DNA from: Natronomonas gomsonensis
GTDB lineage: Archaea > Halobacteriota > Halobacteria > Halobacteriales > Haloarculaceae
Assembly (NCBI RefSeq): GCF_024300825.1
Contig: NZ_CP101323.1
Span: 3,410,001-3,474,000 of the forward strand
DNA: 64,000 nucleotides
Direction: 5' to 3'
Shown: piece by piece, positions 51,153-59,592 of the stretch
Numbering within the stretch: the stretch's first letter is position 1
Layout: every line of letters starts with the position of its first letter
Notes under the pieces: generated by a model
Database searches by the model: none
Seen by the model: the letters and a program-made list of their open reading frames with translations, nothing else
What the model was told of the DNA's origin: nothing
Position numbers and translations under genes: made by a program

Positions 51153-51785
51153 ATGACCGACTTGCGTGCACGTCTCGCTCTCCTCGCTGGGCTTGCTCTC
51201 CTCGGTATCGGGCTCGCGGTTACCGGAGCCACTGTGGATGCAACTGATTCCCTCCGCGACTCGGAGTCGCCACCGGCGTTCGTCGTCTCCGATCAGAACG
51301 TTACCTTCGAAGCCGGCGACCAGCAAACGACTGTCGTCGGCAACATGGAGCGGGTCGACAGTCTCGAAGTGGAACAAACCAACGACAAGCAGTACACGGT
51401 TCACACGGCGACTGCCGACCCGGTGTCTACCGCCGAGCGTCGACGGGCCAAGGAAATCACCCGGGACAACGAGACCATCCAGCGGTCTCTGGCGAAGTTG
51501 CATCGCTACGAACTCACCGTCGACCCGATTCACACGCTGACAGCGGAGTCTTCGGTGCGTCTCAATGGCACTGTCCTGGCTGGCGATGTGGAAAGTGACA
51601 ACGGCACCACTTACACGTTCGATGTGACGGAGCCCGATGGAAGCGTCGTCGTCGACCGACAACCCGACTACGTTGACGACGAAGTCGCCGTCAGAGTCTC
51701 GAATCCGGCTACTGACGAACTGTATTTCAGTGTTATCGTCGACCTGGAAACGAACGAAGTCGTCGATACGACCGGAATGGACTGA
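51153..51785 (+). CDS. secreted/anchored protein of unknown function
   Basis: 210 residues. A hydrophobic N-terminal signal (LRARLALLAGLALLGIGLAVTGATV, residues 4-28) precedes an extracytoplasmic beta-rich domain with short repeats of the form VxVxxTxxx. The C-terminus is TNEVVDTTGMD with no second membrane helix. Divergent from the membrane wHTH regulator gene, with the half-site cluster between them, so probably a target of that regulator. Confidence 0.72.
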   Translation: MTDLRARLALLAGLALLGIGLAVTGATVDATDSLRDSESPPAFVVSDQNVTFEAGDQQTTVVGNMERVDSLEVEQTNDKQYTVHTATADPVSTAERRRAKEITRDNETIQRSLAKLHRYELTVDPIHTLTAESSVRLNGTVLAGDVESDNGTTYTFDVTEPDGSVVVDRQPDYVDDEVAVRVSNPATDELYFSVIVDLETNEVVDTTGMD

Positions 51786-51863
51786 CGGCTGAAGCGAGTG
51801 GGCGCTCGTTGGTCTCGGGAATACTGACTGGTTTTATAATCCGCTGGTGTCAAGTTCGCACTG

Positions 51864-51962
51864 ATGCCCTCCTCGAAGCCCGATTCGGTTAGTCCGAGTA
51901 GCGTTTTACTCTTGGCCCTCCTCGCGTTCGTGCTCACCCTCATCGCCGTGTGGCTGAGATGA
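51864..51962 (+). CDS. candidate leaderless small membrane protein (32 residues)
   Basis: ATG at 51864, TGA at 51960-51962. The sequence is a polar Ser/Pro N-terminus followed by one membrane helix (VLLLALLAFVLTLIAVWLR). A TATA box (TTTATAA, 51834-51840) is 24-30 bp upstream of the ATG, the spacing expected for a leaderless haloarchaeal mRNA. It ends 26 bp before the end of the convergent MBL-fold gene. A confident promoter but a very short ORF. Confidence 0.5.
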   Translation: MPSSKPDSVSPSSVLLLALLAFVLTLIAVWLR

Positions 51963-51988
51963 CTGCCTGAAACGAACCGCGACGCTCG

Positions 51989-52825
51989 TTACGGTTCGGT
52001 AAACACCACTGACCCCCCGAACTCGTATCGACGAGCGTCACCCCAGTCCGTCTCGACCACCTCGTAGTCGGGGTCGCCGTCGATGATGCGTCGAAGCCCG
52101 TCTTCGAGTCGGTCGAGAATCGCCAACTCCTCACCGACGAACGGCGGGTTGTGACTCGTGAGCAATGTCTCGAAGACGCCGGCGTCTCGCAACTCGCGGA
52201 GTCGTTCGAACGTCTCCAGATAGGCTCGCAAGTCACCGCCTTCGAGGTGGACGTACAGCCCTTCGTCGACGTGTATCACGTCACCGCCGTAGAGGACGCC
52301 CGACTGGCGGTCGAGAAAGCCCAACTGTCCCTGGGAGTGTCCCGGGAGGTGGAGGCTTTCGAGCGTTCGGTCACCGAGGTCGAAGGTCTCGTCGCCCGAC
52401 AGTGGCGTCGGGTTCTCGACTGGCTCGATGGCGTAGTCGTCGGCGTCGAAGTCGTCGGGCAACGCCTCCCCGGCGGCCTGCCAGCGCTCGAGGAAGTTCG
52501 CCGGACGCCCGAGGAACTCCTCGGAGCGACCGTCGAGTGCGACCCGGCCGGCCGGCGAGCGTTCCCGTTCGTGGATGCGAACGTCGTCGAACTGCGCTGC
52601 GTTGCCGATGTGGTCCCAGTGCCAGTGGGTGAGCAACAGCGTGACGGGGGTGTCGACCAACCCCTCGACGAGCGCGCGGAGGTCACCGACGCCGATGCCC
52701 GCATCGATGAGATACGACCGCTCGGTTCCCGCAGCCAGATACATCCCGTAGTATGGCCCCTCCAAAATCCGGTAGGTGCCATCGGAGACGGCCTCGACGT
52801 CGTACCACTCGTCGATGCTGTTCAT
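51989..52825 (-). CDS. metallo-beta-lactamase-fold hydrolase
   Basis: 278 residues from MNSIDEWYDVEAVSDGTYRI at 52825. The zinc motif is canonical: THWHWDHIG near residue 66 (H-x-H-x-D-H), then HLPGHSQGQLGFLD (third His), GGDVIHVDEG (bridging Asp), and a distal LLTSHNPP. Glyoxalase-II-like proteins of this kind hydrolyse thioesters or related compounds. An in-frame extension to 52969 exists, but the ATG at 52825 gives normal length. Divergent from the flavoprotein gene. Confidence 0.9.
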   Translation of the reverse strand: MNSIDEWYDVEAVSDGTYRILEGPYYGMYLAAGTERSYLIDAGIGVGDLRALVEGLVDTPVTLLLTHWHWDHIGNAAQFDDVRIHERERSPAGRVALDGRSEEFLGRPANFLERWQAAGEALPDDFDADDYAIEPVENPTPLSGDETFDLGDRTLESLHLPGHSQGQLGFLDRQSGVLYGGDVIHVDEGLYVHLEGGDLRAYLETFERLRELRDAGVFETLLTSHNPPFVGEELAILDRLEDGLRRIIDGDPDYEVVETDWGDARRYEFGGSVVFTEP

Positions 52826-52905
52826 TGTCACTGCGAGGTAGCGGACCCTCTTGACAGTTTTCGCTCGCGACCCCCGGGTGGTTCGTCCGGTTTGGACGTT
52901 CTCAG

Positions 52906-52916
52906 TATTGTGGAAT
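52906..52916 (+). promoter_or_regulatory. promoter motif TATTGTGGAAT, copy 1
   Basis: Located 51 bp before the ATG of the flavoprotein gene. The match at 54405-54415 (TATTGTCGAAT) is 49 bp before the ATG of the rhodanese-MBL gene. Confidence 0.5.
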
Positions 52917-52956
52917 TTGAGAAATACTTTTGGCACTCCCACCCGAACTATGACGT

Positions 52957-54303
52957 ATGGGTGATACATTTGTCGTCATCGGCGGAGACGCAGCTGGAAT
53001 GAGCGCCGCGAGCAAGGTCAAACGGGATAACCCGGAGATGGACGTCGTCGTCTTCGAGAAGGGCGAGTGGGTGTCCTACGCCGCCTGCGGGATGCCGTAC
53101 TACGTGAAGGGCGCCGTCGACGACATCGACGACCTCGTCACCGTCACGCCCGAGGAGTTCCGCGAGGAGCGGGACGTGGATTTGCGGACCGGCCACGAAG
53201 TCGTCGGTATCGACCCGGAGGGCCAGACGGTCACCGTCGACGACGGCACGGAGACGTTCGAACAGCCCTACGACGACCTCCTCGTCGCGACGGGGGCGAC
53301 CGCGATCGAACCGCCGTTCGACGGGATGGACCTCGATGGCGTATTCACCATCCACGACATGGACGAGGCCGAGGCCATCGAGACGTTCGTCAGCGAGCAG
53401 TCTCCCGAGACGGCCGCCATCGTCGGCGGTGGTTACGTCGGCATCGAGATGGCCGAGGCGCTGGCCGAACGCGGGGTCGACGTTTCCATCTACGAGATGC
53501 TGCCGCACGTGCTCCAGCCCTTCGGGGAGACGGTCGCGGAAACCGTCGAAGAGCACCTGCGAGAACAGGGCGTCGGACTCCATCTCGAGACTGCCGTCTC
53601 CGGATTCGACGGCGACGGCTCCGTCGAGGTCGTCGAACTCGAAGACGACACCCAGCTAGCCGACATCGCTATCGTCGGCGTCGGCGTCGCACCGAACGTC
53701 GACCTCGCAGAGGACGCCGGCATCGAGTTGGGTCCGACCGGCGCCATCGCGACCGACGACTACGGCCGCACGAACTACGAGAACGTCTACGCCGCGGGCG
53801 ACTGTGCCGAGGCGCGCCACGTGGTGACCGGCGAACCCGACCACGTTCCGTTGGCGCTGACGGCCAACCGCGCCGGCCGCGCTATCGGACAAACGATTTC
53901 CGGGTCACCGACGCCGACCGGCGACATCGCCGGGACGGCCATCGTGAAGGCCTTCGACCTCGGCGCGTCCCGGACCGGGCTCATCGACGAAGAGCGGGCC
54001 CGAGAAGCCGGTTTCGACCCCGTCTCGGTGACGATTTCGGCGGCCTCGCGGGCACACTACTACCCCGACGGCTCGGAACTGACGGTCACGCTGATGGCCG
54101 ACCGGGAGTCCGGTCGCGTCCTCGGGAGTAGCCTCGTCGGACGGGAGGGTGTCAAACGCATCGACACAGTCGCGACCGCACTCGCCGCGGAGATGACCGT
54201 CGAGGAACTCCAGAACACCGACCTCGCGTACGCGCCGCCGTTCAGTCCGGTGTGGGACCCGATACTCACCGCGCCAAAGGTCCTGCAGGGCAAACTGGAC
54301 TGA
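52957..54303 (+). CDS. CoA-disulfide reductase-like FAD/NAD(P) oxidoreductase
   Basis: 448 residues. FAD-binding FVVIGGDAAGMSAASKVKR at the N-terminus. The single active-site Cys is in SYAACGMPYYVKG (about residue 44), as in CoA-disulfide reductases and related NADH oxidases/polysulfide reductases. The NAD(P) Rossmann motif is AAIVGGGYVGIEMAEALAERGV, and YAAGDCAEARHVV is the second FAD block. The C-terminal dimerisation domain (GTAIVKAFDLGASRTGLIDEE) is intact. It reduces CoA disulfides or polysulfide/persulfide using NAD(P)H. It is followed by a rhodanese-MBL gene with which it shares a promoter motif. Confidence 0.9.
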   Translation: MGDTFVVIGGDAAGMSAASKVKRDNPEMDVVVFEKGEWVSYAACGMPYYVKGAVDDIDDLVTVTPEEFREERDVDLRTGHEVVGIDPEGQTVTVDDGTETFEQPYDDLLVATGATAIEPPFDGMDLDGVFTIHDMDEAEAIETFVSEQSPETAAIVGGGYVGIEMAEALAERGVDVSIYEMLPHVLQPFGETVAETVEEHLREQGVGLHLETAVSGFDGDGSVEVVELEDDTQLADIAIVGVGVAPNVDLAEDAGIELGPTGAIATDDYGRTNYENVYAAGDCAEARHVVTGEPDHVPLALTANRAGRAIGQTISGSPTPTGDIAGTAIVKAFDLGASRTGLIDEERAREAGFDPVSVTISAASRAHYYPDGSELTVTLMADRESGRVLGSSLVGREGVKRIDTVATALAAEMTVEELQNTDLAYAPPFSPVWDPILTAPKVLQGKLD

Positions 54304-54404
54304 GCAATCGAGGCCTGATAACGCGAGGTGTCACCTCGAGTGACCCCTTCGTATCGCGATACTAGCACTCACTTCGGTTCGATAGAATTTCGTAAATAGA
54401 ACAA

Positions 54405-54415
54405 TATTGTCGAAT
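54405..54415 (+). promoter_or_regulatory. promoter motif TATTGTCGAAT, copy 2
   Basis: Overlaps the perfect palindrome ACAATATTGT at 54401-54410 and lies 49 bp before the ATG at 54454. One base differs from copy 1 at 52906-52916. Confidence 0.5.
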
Positions 54416-54453
54416 CCTTTTTGTTCCTGCGGTGAGATTGACTCGGTAGAACC

Positions 54454-55599
54454 ATGTCTTCCGTCCCCGAGATGACGCCCGAGGACCTGTACGAGCACAT
54501 CGAGGCGGGTGAACCGGTCACGGTCGTCGACGTGCGCCAACCGCACGAGTACGAGAAGTGGCACATCGAGGGGCCGAGCGTCGAGACGGTCAACGTGCCC
54601 GACCGGACGCTGACCCAGTTGGACCCCGCGGAGGTGCTGGCCGACCATCCGACCGAGACGGTCGTGACCGTCTGTGGGACGGGAAAAATCAGTCGTGAAT
54701 CGGCGCGTCATCTCCGGCGGGCCGACGTCGACGTCCGAAATCTCGCTGGCGGGATGGAGGCGTGGGCGGACCTCTCGGTGTACACGGAACTGACGACGGA
54801 CGCCGACGCGACGGTGCTGCAGTTCCGGCGCCCCTCCAGCGGCTGTCTGGCGTATCTCGTCGTCTCCGGTGACGAAGCGGCGGTCATCGACCCGCTGTCG
54901 GCTTTCGCCCGGGAGTACGTCGACGTTGCGGCCGACCACGGGAGCGAACTCACCTACGCCGTCGACACGCACGTCCACGCCGACCACGTCAGCGGCGTCC
55001 GCGAACTCGGCGAACACACCGACGCGACTGCGGTCGTCCCCGCGGCTGCGGTCGACCGCGGCATCGACTACGACATCTCCTACGAGACGATTGCCGACGG
55101 CGAGACGCTCGAAGTCGGGAACAGCACGATTGCGGCGATTCACACGCCCGGGCACACCTCGGGGATGACCGCCTACTACGTCGACGAGGCGGTCCTGCTG
55201 ACCGGCGATGGGCTGTTCGTCGACAGCGTGGCCCGGCCCGACCTCGAAGCCGGCGCCGACGGCGCACCGGAAGCCGCAGCCCAACTGTATCAGTCGCTAC
55301 AACAGCGGGTTCTCACGCTACCCGACGAGACGCTCATCGCGCCGGGACATCACGGGACCCACGCCGAACCGGCTGCCGACGGCAGTTACACGGCCCCCCT
55401 ACGCGATGTCGTCGAGCGACTCGATATCCTGTCGCTGCCCGAAGAGGAGTTCGTCGAGGCCGTCCTCGCCGATATGCCGCCGCGGCCCGCGAACCACACC
55501 CAGCTCATCGCGACGAACCTCGGCCAACGCGACATCCCACGACAGCGCGCCCTGCAACTCGAACGCGGGCCGAACAACTGTGCGGCGACGGCCGACTGA
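54454..55599 (+). CDS. rhodanese - metallo-beta-lactamase fusion (persulfide dioxygenase-related)
   Basis: 381 residues. The N-terminal rhodanese domain has VTVVDVRQPHEYEKWHIEG and the active-site loop VTVCGTGKISRESA, with the Cys in place. The C-terminal MBL domain starts near residue 120 and has VDTHVHADHVSG (H-x-H-x-D-H), AIHTPGHTSGMTAYYV, LLTGDGLFVDSVARPDL, and LIAPGHHG. Fusions like this oxidise persulfides to sulfite, with the rhodanese transferring sulfane sulfur. Here the order is rhodanese first, the reverse of the common MBL-rhodanese PDO. Confidence 0.88.
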   Translation: MSSVPEMTPEDLYEHIEAGEPVTVVDVRQPHEYEKWHIEGPSVETVNVPDRTLTQLDPAEVLADHPTETVVTVCGTGKISRESARHLRRADVDVRNLAGGMEAWADLSVYTELTTDADATVLQFRRPSSGCLAYLVVSGDEAAVIDPLSAFAREYVDVAADHGSELTYAVDTHVHADHVSGVRELGEHTDATAVVPAAAVDRGIDYDISYETIADGETLEVGNSTIAAIHTPGHTSGMTAYYVDEAVLLTGDGLFVDSVARPDLEAGADGAPEAAAQLYQSLQQRVLTLPDETLIAPGHHGTHAEPAADGSYTAPLRDVVERLDILSLPEEEFVEAVLADMPPRPANHTQLIATNLGQRDIPRQRALQLERGPNNCAATAD

Positions 55600-55680
55600 A
55601 CGACGAACTGTTTCTGTGTGGTGACGGGCCCCTCCTTGGAGCGGAAAAGCGTTTAATGCGATTCCGAGGAGTGTTCTTCT

Positions 55681-56553
55681 ATGGAAAGTTCTAGCATACC
55701 GCTCGTCGAGGACCGTCCAGTCGTCGCGTTCTTCCTCGGTGCGTATCTCTACACGTGGGTGGTTTCGGCGCCGGCCGTGTTCATGGAGCCGAGTTGGTCG
55801 GCCGCGATTCTCGTCTACGTGGGGAGTTTCGGCCCGCCGATTAGCGCCGCGGTCGTCACGTGGCTGCGCGGCGACGACGTTCGGGCGTGGGCGCGACAGA
55901 TTACTCGCTGGCGGGTCGGCTGGAAGTGGTGGGCCGTCGCCGCCGGCCTCCCGATTGCAGCGGCTGTGGGTATCACGCTCGTGCTCGTCGTCGTTCGCGG
56001 CCCCGTCGACCTCGGGCAGGCGTTTCCCTCGCCGATTCTGTTCGCCGTCATCTTCCTGTTCGCGCTGCTGTTGAGCGGCGGTCTCAACGAAGAACCCGGC
56101 TGGCGTGGGTTCGCCCAGCCACACCTCAACGAGCGCTACGGGGCGGTGCCGGCGAGCCTGCTCATCGGCGTCGTCTGGGCCGGCTGGCACGCCCCCTACT
56201 TCGTCATCCCCGTGACGCCGCACTCCAGTTTCCCGCTCGTCAACACGCTCGGCTGGGTCGGCGGGATTCTCACGCTGTCGATTCTGCTCGGGTGGCTGTA
56301 CAACAACACCGGCAGCGTTCTGCTCGTGATGGTGCTACACGCGATGGCGAACACCGCCGACGTAGTCATTCCGCTGGCGGCGGACCAAATCGTCATCGAC
56401 GGCATCATCGACGAAAGCGCCGTCGGCGTCGTCACGGTCGTCCACCTCGCAGTGTACGTCTTCATCGTCTTCGCCGTCATCGCCGTCTACGGCCGGGAAC
56501 GACTCACCGACGGCGAGATGCCGGACGCGACGGATGCCGGTGCCCGGCCCTGA
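55681..56553 (+). CDS. CPBP-family intramembrane metalloprotease (CAAX-type)
   Basis: 290 residues with about eight membrane helices. Catalytic motifs: EEPGWRGFAQPHLNERYG (EExxxR type), VVWAGWHAPYFVI (His), and VLHAMANTADVV (His). CPBP proteases include bacteriocin-immunity and prenyl-protein-processing enzymes. In archaea the substrate is unknown. A second CPBP gene begins at 63557. Confidence 0.92.
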   Translation: MESSSIPLVEDRPVVAFFLGAYLYTWVVSAPAVFMEPSWSAAILVYVGSFGPPISAAVVTWLRGDDVRAWARQITRWRVGWKWWAVAAGLPIAAAVGITLVLVVVRGPVDLGQAFPSPILFAVIFLFALLLSGGLNEEPGWRGFAQPHLNERYGAVPASLLIGVVWAGWHAPYFVIPVTPHSSFPLVNTLGWVGGILTLSILLGWLYNNTGSVLLVMVLHAMANTADVVIPLAADQIVIDGIIDESAVGVVTVVHLAVYVFIVFAVIAVYGRERLTDGEMPDATDAGARP

Positions 56554-56568
56554 TGTCACGAGGCTGTT

Positions 56569-57441
56569 TCACGTCGAGTAGTCGATAGCTTCGATGGTCG
56601 CCCGCCAGTAGGGGAGGTCACCGTCAGGGAGGGTCCAGGCCACCTCCGCCTCGGTCGGCACTCGCATGCCGTCGCGACGCTCGTAGGCGCGGAAGTGCCC
56701 AGTCCACGAGGCGTAGTCGTCGTCTTCTTGTCGGTAGCGTTCGGCAGTGACGCGCTCGATTTCGTCGTCGGCATCGAAGTGGAACACGACCGAGGCCGTC
56801 ACGTCGCCGTCTTCGAGGGTTGCACGCGCCGAGTCGTCGTCGATGGCCTCCCAGGTGACGCCCGCCTCGGGCAACAATGCGGTCGGCACCCAGACGGCCT
56901 CGACGAGATACCGGAGGAGTTCGCCCTCGTTCATCTCAGGGGCGGGGCCGGCGCTCGCCACGGGGATGGCGCCGAACAGCCGCGCTTTCAGGATGCCGTC
57001 GCCCGCTCGATACAGGTCGACGACGCGGGCGGGAACGAGTGGGGCGATGTCGATACGTGCGTCCCAGACGAATCCCGGTGGCCGGACGGTGACGTGCTGG
57101 GTCGCTTCCAGCGGGCGCCAGTCGGCGTCGGCCCCGCCAAGGCGGAACGTCCCCTGCTGTCGCAATCGCGCCGTTCGGACGTGGGGCTGTCCCGGTTCGA
57201 GGACGCGCTCGAAGTACCGGCGGACCGGCGCCGGCAACGACTCGATGTCGTCGGGAGTGAATCGAGGTGGCGCCGGCTGCTCGGAGTCGGCCGCCGCATA
57301 CAGGGCGTCGACGTGGTCGTTGATTTCGGTGGCAAACCGGCGGCGGGCGAACACGATGGCGGCGATGACGACCCCGAGCGCTGCCGCGAGCAGCGGCCAG
57401 CGGCGTCGGGAGGGAGATGGCTCCGAACTTGACATACTCAT
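56569..57441 (-). CDS. DUF6544/DUF6920-like membrane-anchored protein
   Basis: 290 residues from the ATG at 57441 (another at 57435). One N-terminal helix (RRWPLLAAALGVVIAAIVFARRR) is followed by a helical segment (LPAPVRRYFERVLEPGQPHVRTARLRQQGTFRL). A large beta domain then follows: ATQHVTVRPPGFVWDARIDIAPLVPARVVDLYRAGDGILKARLFGAIPVASA. The FxWDAR and GxGxLxxxxFGxxP-like pattern is characteristic of this domain-of-unknown-function family. Possibly a lipid-binding or exported lipoprotein-like carrier. Convergent with the CPBP gene. Confidence 0.8.
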   Translation of the reverse strand: MSMSSSEPSPSRRRWPLLAAALGVVIAAIVFARRRFATEINDHVDALYAAADSEQPAPPRFTPDDIESLPAPVRRYFERVLEPGQPHVRTARLRQQGTFRLGGADADWRPLEATQHVTVRPPGFVWDARIDIAPLVPARVVDLYRAGDGILKARLFGAIPVASAGPAPEMNEGELLRYLVEAVWVPTALLPEAGVTWEAIDDDSARATLEDGDVTASVVFHFDADDEIERVTAERYRQEDDDYASWTGHFRAYERRDGMRVPTEAEVAWTLPDGDLPYWRATIEAIDYST

Positions 57442-57511
57442 CGTACCGTGGGAATCAGGATAAATCAACTCGAGGGGGCTCGTCGCGCGGCCCGTCGCTT
57501 CGCAGCCCGGG

Positions 57512-58405
57512 TCAGTCGGGTCGTTTCACCACGAGAACTGGAACGTCGACCGTCCGAAGCACGGTCGAGGCGACGCTACCGAGGAGTTGACGCGTGAGGT
57601 TCGACCGGCCGTGTGACCCCATCACCACGAGGCCGATTCCGTTCTCCTCGAGGTATTCTTCGATGCCGGCGGCCGCTCCATCCATCGAAGTCGTCCGTTC
57701 GACGGCGGTCTCGACCGTCAGCGACGGGACGGATTCCGTGATGTCCGTCGCGACGCGGTCGACTGCGTCCTGGCCTCTCGCTTCGAGTCGTTCGATGAAC
57801 GCCCGGTCGAGTCCGCCGGCGTCGAACACGCCGCCTGCAGCTTGCAGGTCGACGACGTTCAACACGTGGAGCGTCGAACCACAGCGTTCGGCGACACCGA
57901 TACCATGCGGGACCGCCACCTCGGCGTTGTCGCTGCCGTCCGTCGGGATAAGAACGTCCGAATAATCGGCGTCCAGTTCATTCACGTCGCCATCCGGAAC
58001 GACGAGCACAGGCGTGTCGCCCCGATGGAGGACCTGTTCGGTAACGCCGCCCAACAGACGGCGACCGAGCCCCGTCCGTCCCTGTCTCCCGACGACGAGT
58101 AAATCGGCGTCAGTCGACTCTGCGTGGTCACAGATTTGGGCGGCGGGCTTGCCTTCGAGCAGTTCCGTCCGGACGGTGTGGCCGACCTCTGCTGCGATGT
58201 CCTCGATTTCTGCGAGGGCTTCCTCGCCGCGTTCTCGCAGTTGGCGCTTCTCGTCGGCCGTCTCCGTAAGTCGGAGCGTTTTCCGCTCGACGACAGAGAC
58301 CACATCCACCTCCGCATCGAAGGCCTTCGCGAGTGCGAGCCCCCGTCTCGCCGCTCGACGGGCTTCTTCACTCCCATCGACGGCGATTACGATTCGGTCG
58401 TACAT
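57512..58405 (-). CDS. tandem universal stress protein (two UspA domains)
   Basis: 297 residues. Domain 1 (1-140): MYDRIVIAVDGSEEARRAARRGL and ATP loop VVGRQGRTGLGRRLLGGVTEQVLHRGDTPVLVV. Domain 2 (148-297): YSDVLIPTDGSDNAEVAVPHGI and VMGSHGRSNLTRQLLGSVASTVLRTVDVPVLVV. Both domains keep G-x-x-G-R-T/S-x-L-x-R-x-L-L-G ATP sites. Divergent from the DacZ-like gene by 110 bp. UspA domains bind ATP and, in some organisms, cyclic dinucleotides or cAMP, which may be relevant beside a c-di-AMP synthase (inference). Confidence 0.95.
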   Translation of the reverse strand: MYDRIVIAVDGSEEARRAARRGLALAKAFDAEVDVVSVVERKTLRLTETADEKRQLRERGEEALAEIEDIAAEVGHTVRTELLEGKPAAQICDHAESTDADLLVVGRQGRTGLGRRLLGGVTEQVLHRGDTPVLVVPDGDVNELDADYSDVLIPTDGSDNAEVAVPHGIGVAERCGSTLHVLNVVDLQAAGGVFDAGGLDRAFIERLEARGQDAVDRVATDITESVPSLTVETAVERTTSMDGAAAGIEEYLEENGIGLVVMGSHGRSNLTRQLLGSVASTVLRTVDVPVLVVKRPD

Positions 58406-58515
58406 CTCTGGTGGGACGTTGGCGGGGCACTCCCTTCACCGTTTGCCGACACGATTCGAGCGCCGAAACGGGACGTGTACGGAGTTCTATATCCCTCCCG
58501 ATACGAGTGGGGAGT

Positions 58516-59079
58516 ATGACTACAGCCGACCCGTTGGACATCGCCTATCGGTCGCACGAACGGGTGCAGGAGTTGATCGACCGGATTCGGGTCTGTATGG
58601 AGGACATCAGCCTGTCCTTCGAGCGCTGGGAGGAGCCGTACGTCACCGGCCCGGGGCTGTATTTCGCCGTCGTCTCCGGGCCCACCGTCAGAAATCACGC
58701 GGACCCGATGGGGAACAATCGCTGGCCCGACGTCGACAATCGTAATATCCTCGACGACGTGGATGGGTTCTACGAGGCGACGACCGAGGTCGCTCGCACT
58801 CGAGACGGTGCGGTGGTCGTGAGCGTCGACGGTGTCGTACAGGAACAGCTGGTCCGGTTCCGAAGCTACTCTCCTGAGTCGGAACGTTCTCGGGAGGACT
58901 CAAGTCCGTACGCAGATTGGATGGGGTCTCGGCACATGAGCGCACTCGATACATCCGCTCGGCCGGACGTGGTCACGACGATGACGTTGAGCGAAGAGAC
59001 CGGTCGTGTGACCGTCTTCGAGGAGGGCGAGTACAGTACGACACCGCGCGAGCAACTGTCACGAACGTGGGTCGACTGA
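58516..59079 (+). CDS. dacZ: DisA_N-type diadenylate cyclase (DacZ-like)
   Basis: 187 residues from MTTADPLDIAYRSHERVQ at 58516. The C-terminal half has DisA_N features: DGFYEATTEVARTRDGAVVVSVDG (DGA motif), then GSRHMSALDTSARPDVVTTMTLSEETGRVTVFEEGE. In bacterial enzymes the second motif is RHR; here it is RHM. The SEETGxVxxF/A segment is highly conserved across diadenylate cyclases. The N-terminal 80 residues are archaeal-specific. c-di-AMP controls osmotic and potassium homeostasis. TATA-like TATATCCC lies about 25 bp upstream. Confidence 0.82.
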   Translation: MTTADPLDIAYRSHERVQELIDRIRVCMEDISLSFERWEEPYVTGPGLYFAVVSGPTVRNHADPMGNNRWPDVDNRNILDDVDGFYEATTEVARTRDGAVVVSVDGVVQEQLVRFRSYSPESERSREDSSPYADWMGSRHMSALDTSARPDVVTTMTLSEETGRVTVFEEGEYSTTPREQLSRTWVD

Positions 59080-59196
59080 GTACGTGGCGCTCGCACCTGT
59101 TCGCGTGGAACGCAGACCGCAGCACTCCCATAGACCACATACCGTCTCCAGGGGGTTCTGGAGAAGATACTTATGCACCTGTTCTGACCCCGATGT

Positions 59197-59592
59197 ATGC
59201 GCTCGAATTGGTCTCGGCGTGCCCTCCTCGGCGGCGTTGGCTCGATGACTGTTGTGGGTCTTTCCGGGTGTAGCGGTCCCTTCGCGAGTAGCCGGGGGGC
59301 AACTGATGTTATCATACACAACGATGGCGACGTGGCACGGACCGTCGAGCTGACTGTCACACAACGGGACAGTGAGGCTTCCCCAATCGACACCCGTCTT
59401 AAACTCAGCCCGAACGAACAGACGGTAATCAACAACAACGTAATAATGGGGGGTGACTACGACGTGGACGTCTCCTTTATCGATTCGACTCGGGACTCGT
59501 CGTACTCGGAGACACAAGCGTGGGACGACGCTGGCCAGCCACTTCACGTCATGCTGAACAATCAGATTGTATTCGCAGTCCAGATAGGCTGA
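59197..59592 (+). CDS. Tat-exported lipoprotein of unknown function
   Basis: 131 residues. MRSNWSRRALLGGVGSMTVVGLSGC carries twin arginines, a hydrophobic core and a lipobox Cys. The mature protein is a small beta domain (TDVIIHNDGDVARTVELTVTQ, DTRLKLSPNEQTVINNNVIMGGDYDVDVSF) of Ig-like/CARDB-like character. A TATA box lies near 59168 (GATACTTATG region). Not associated with any particular pathway. Confidence 0.76.
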   Translation: MRSNWSRRALLGGVGSMTVVGLSGCSGPFASSRGATDVIIHNDGDVARTVELTVTQRDSEASPIDTRLKLSPNEQTVINNNVIMGGDYDVDVSFIDSTRDSSYSETQAWDDAGQPLHVMLNNQIVFAVQIG

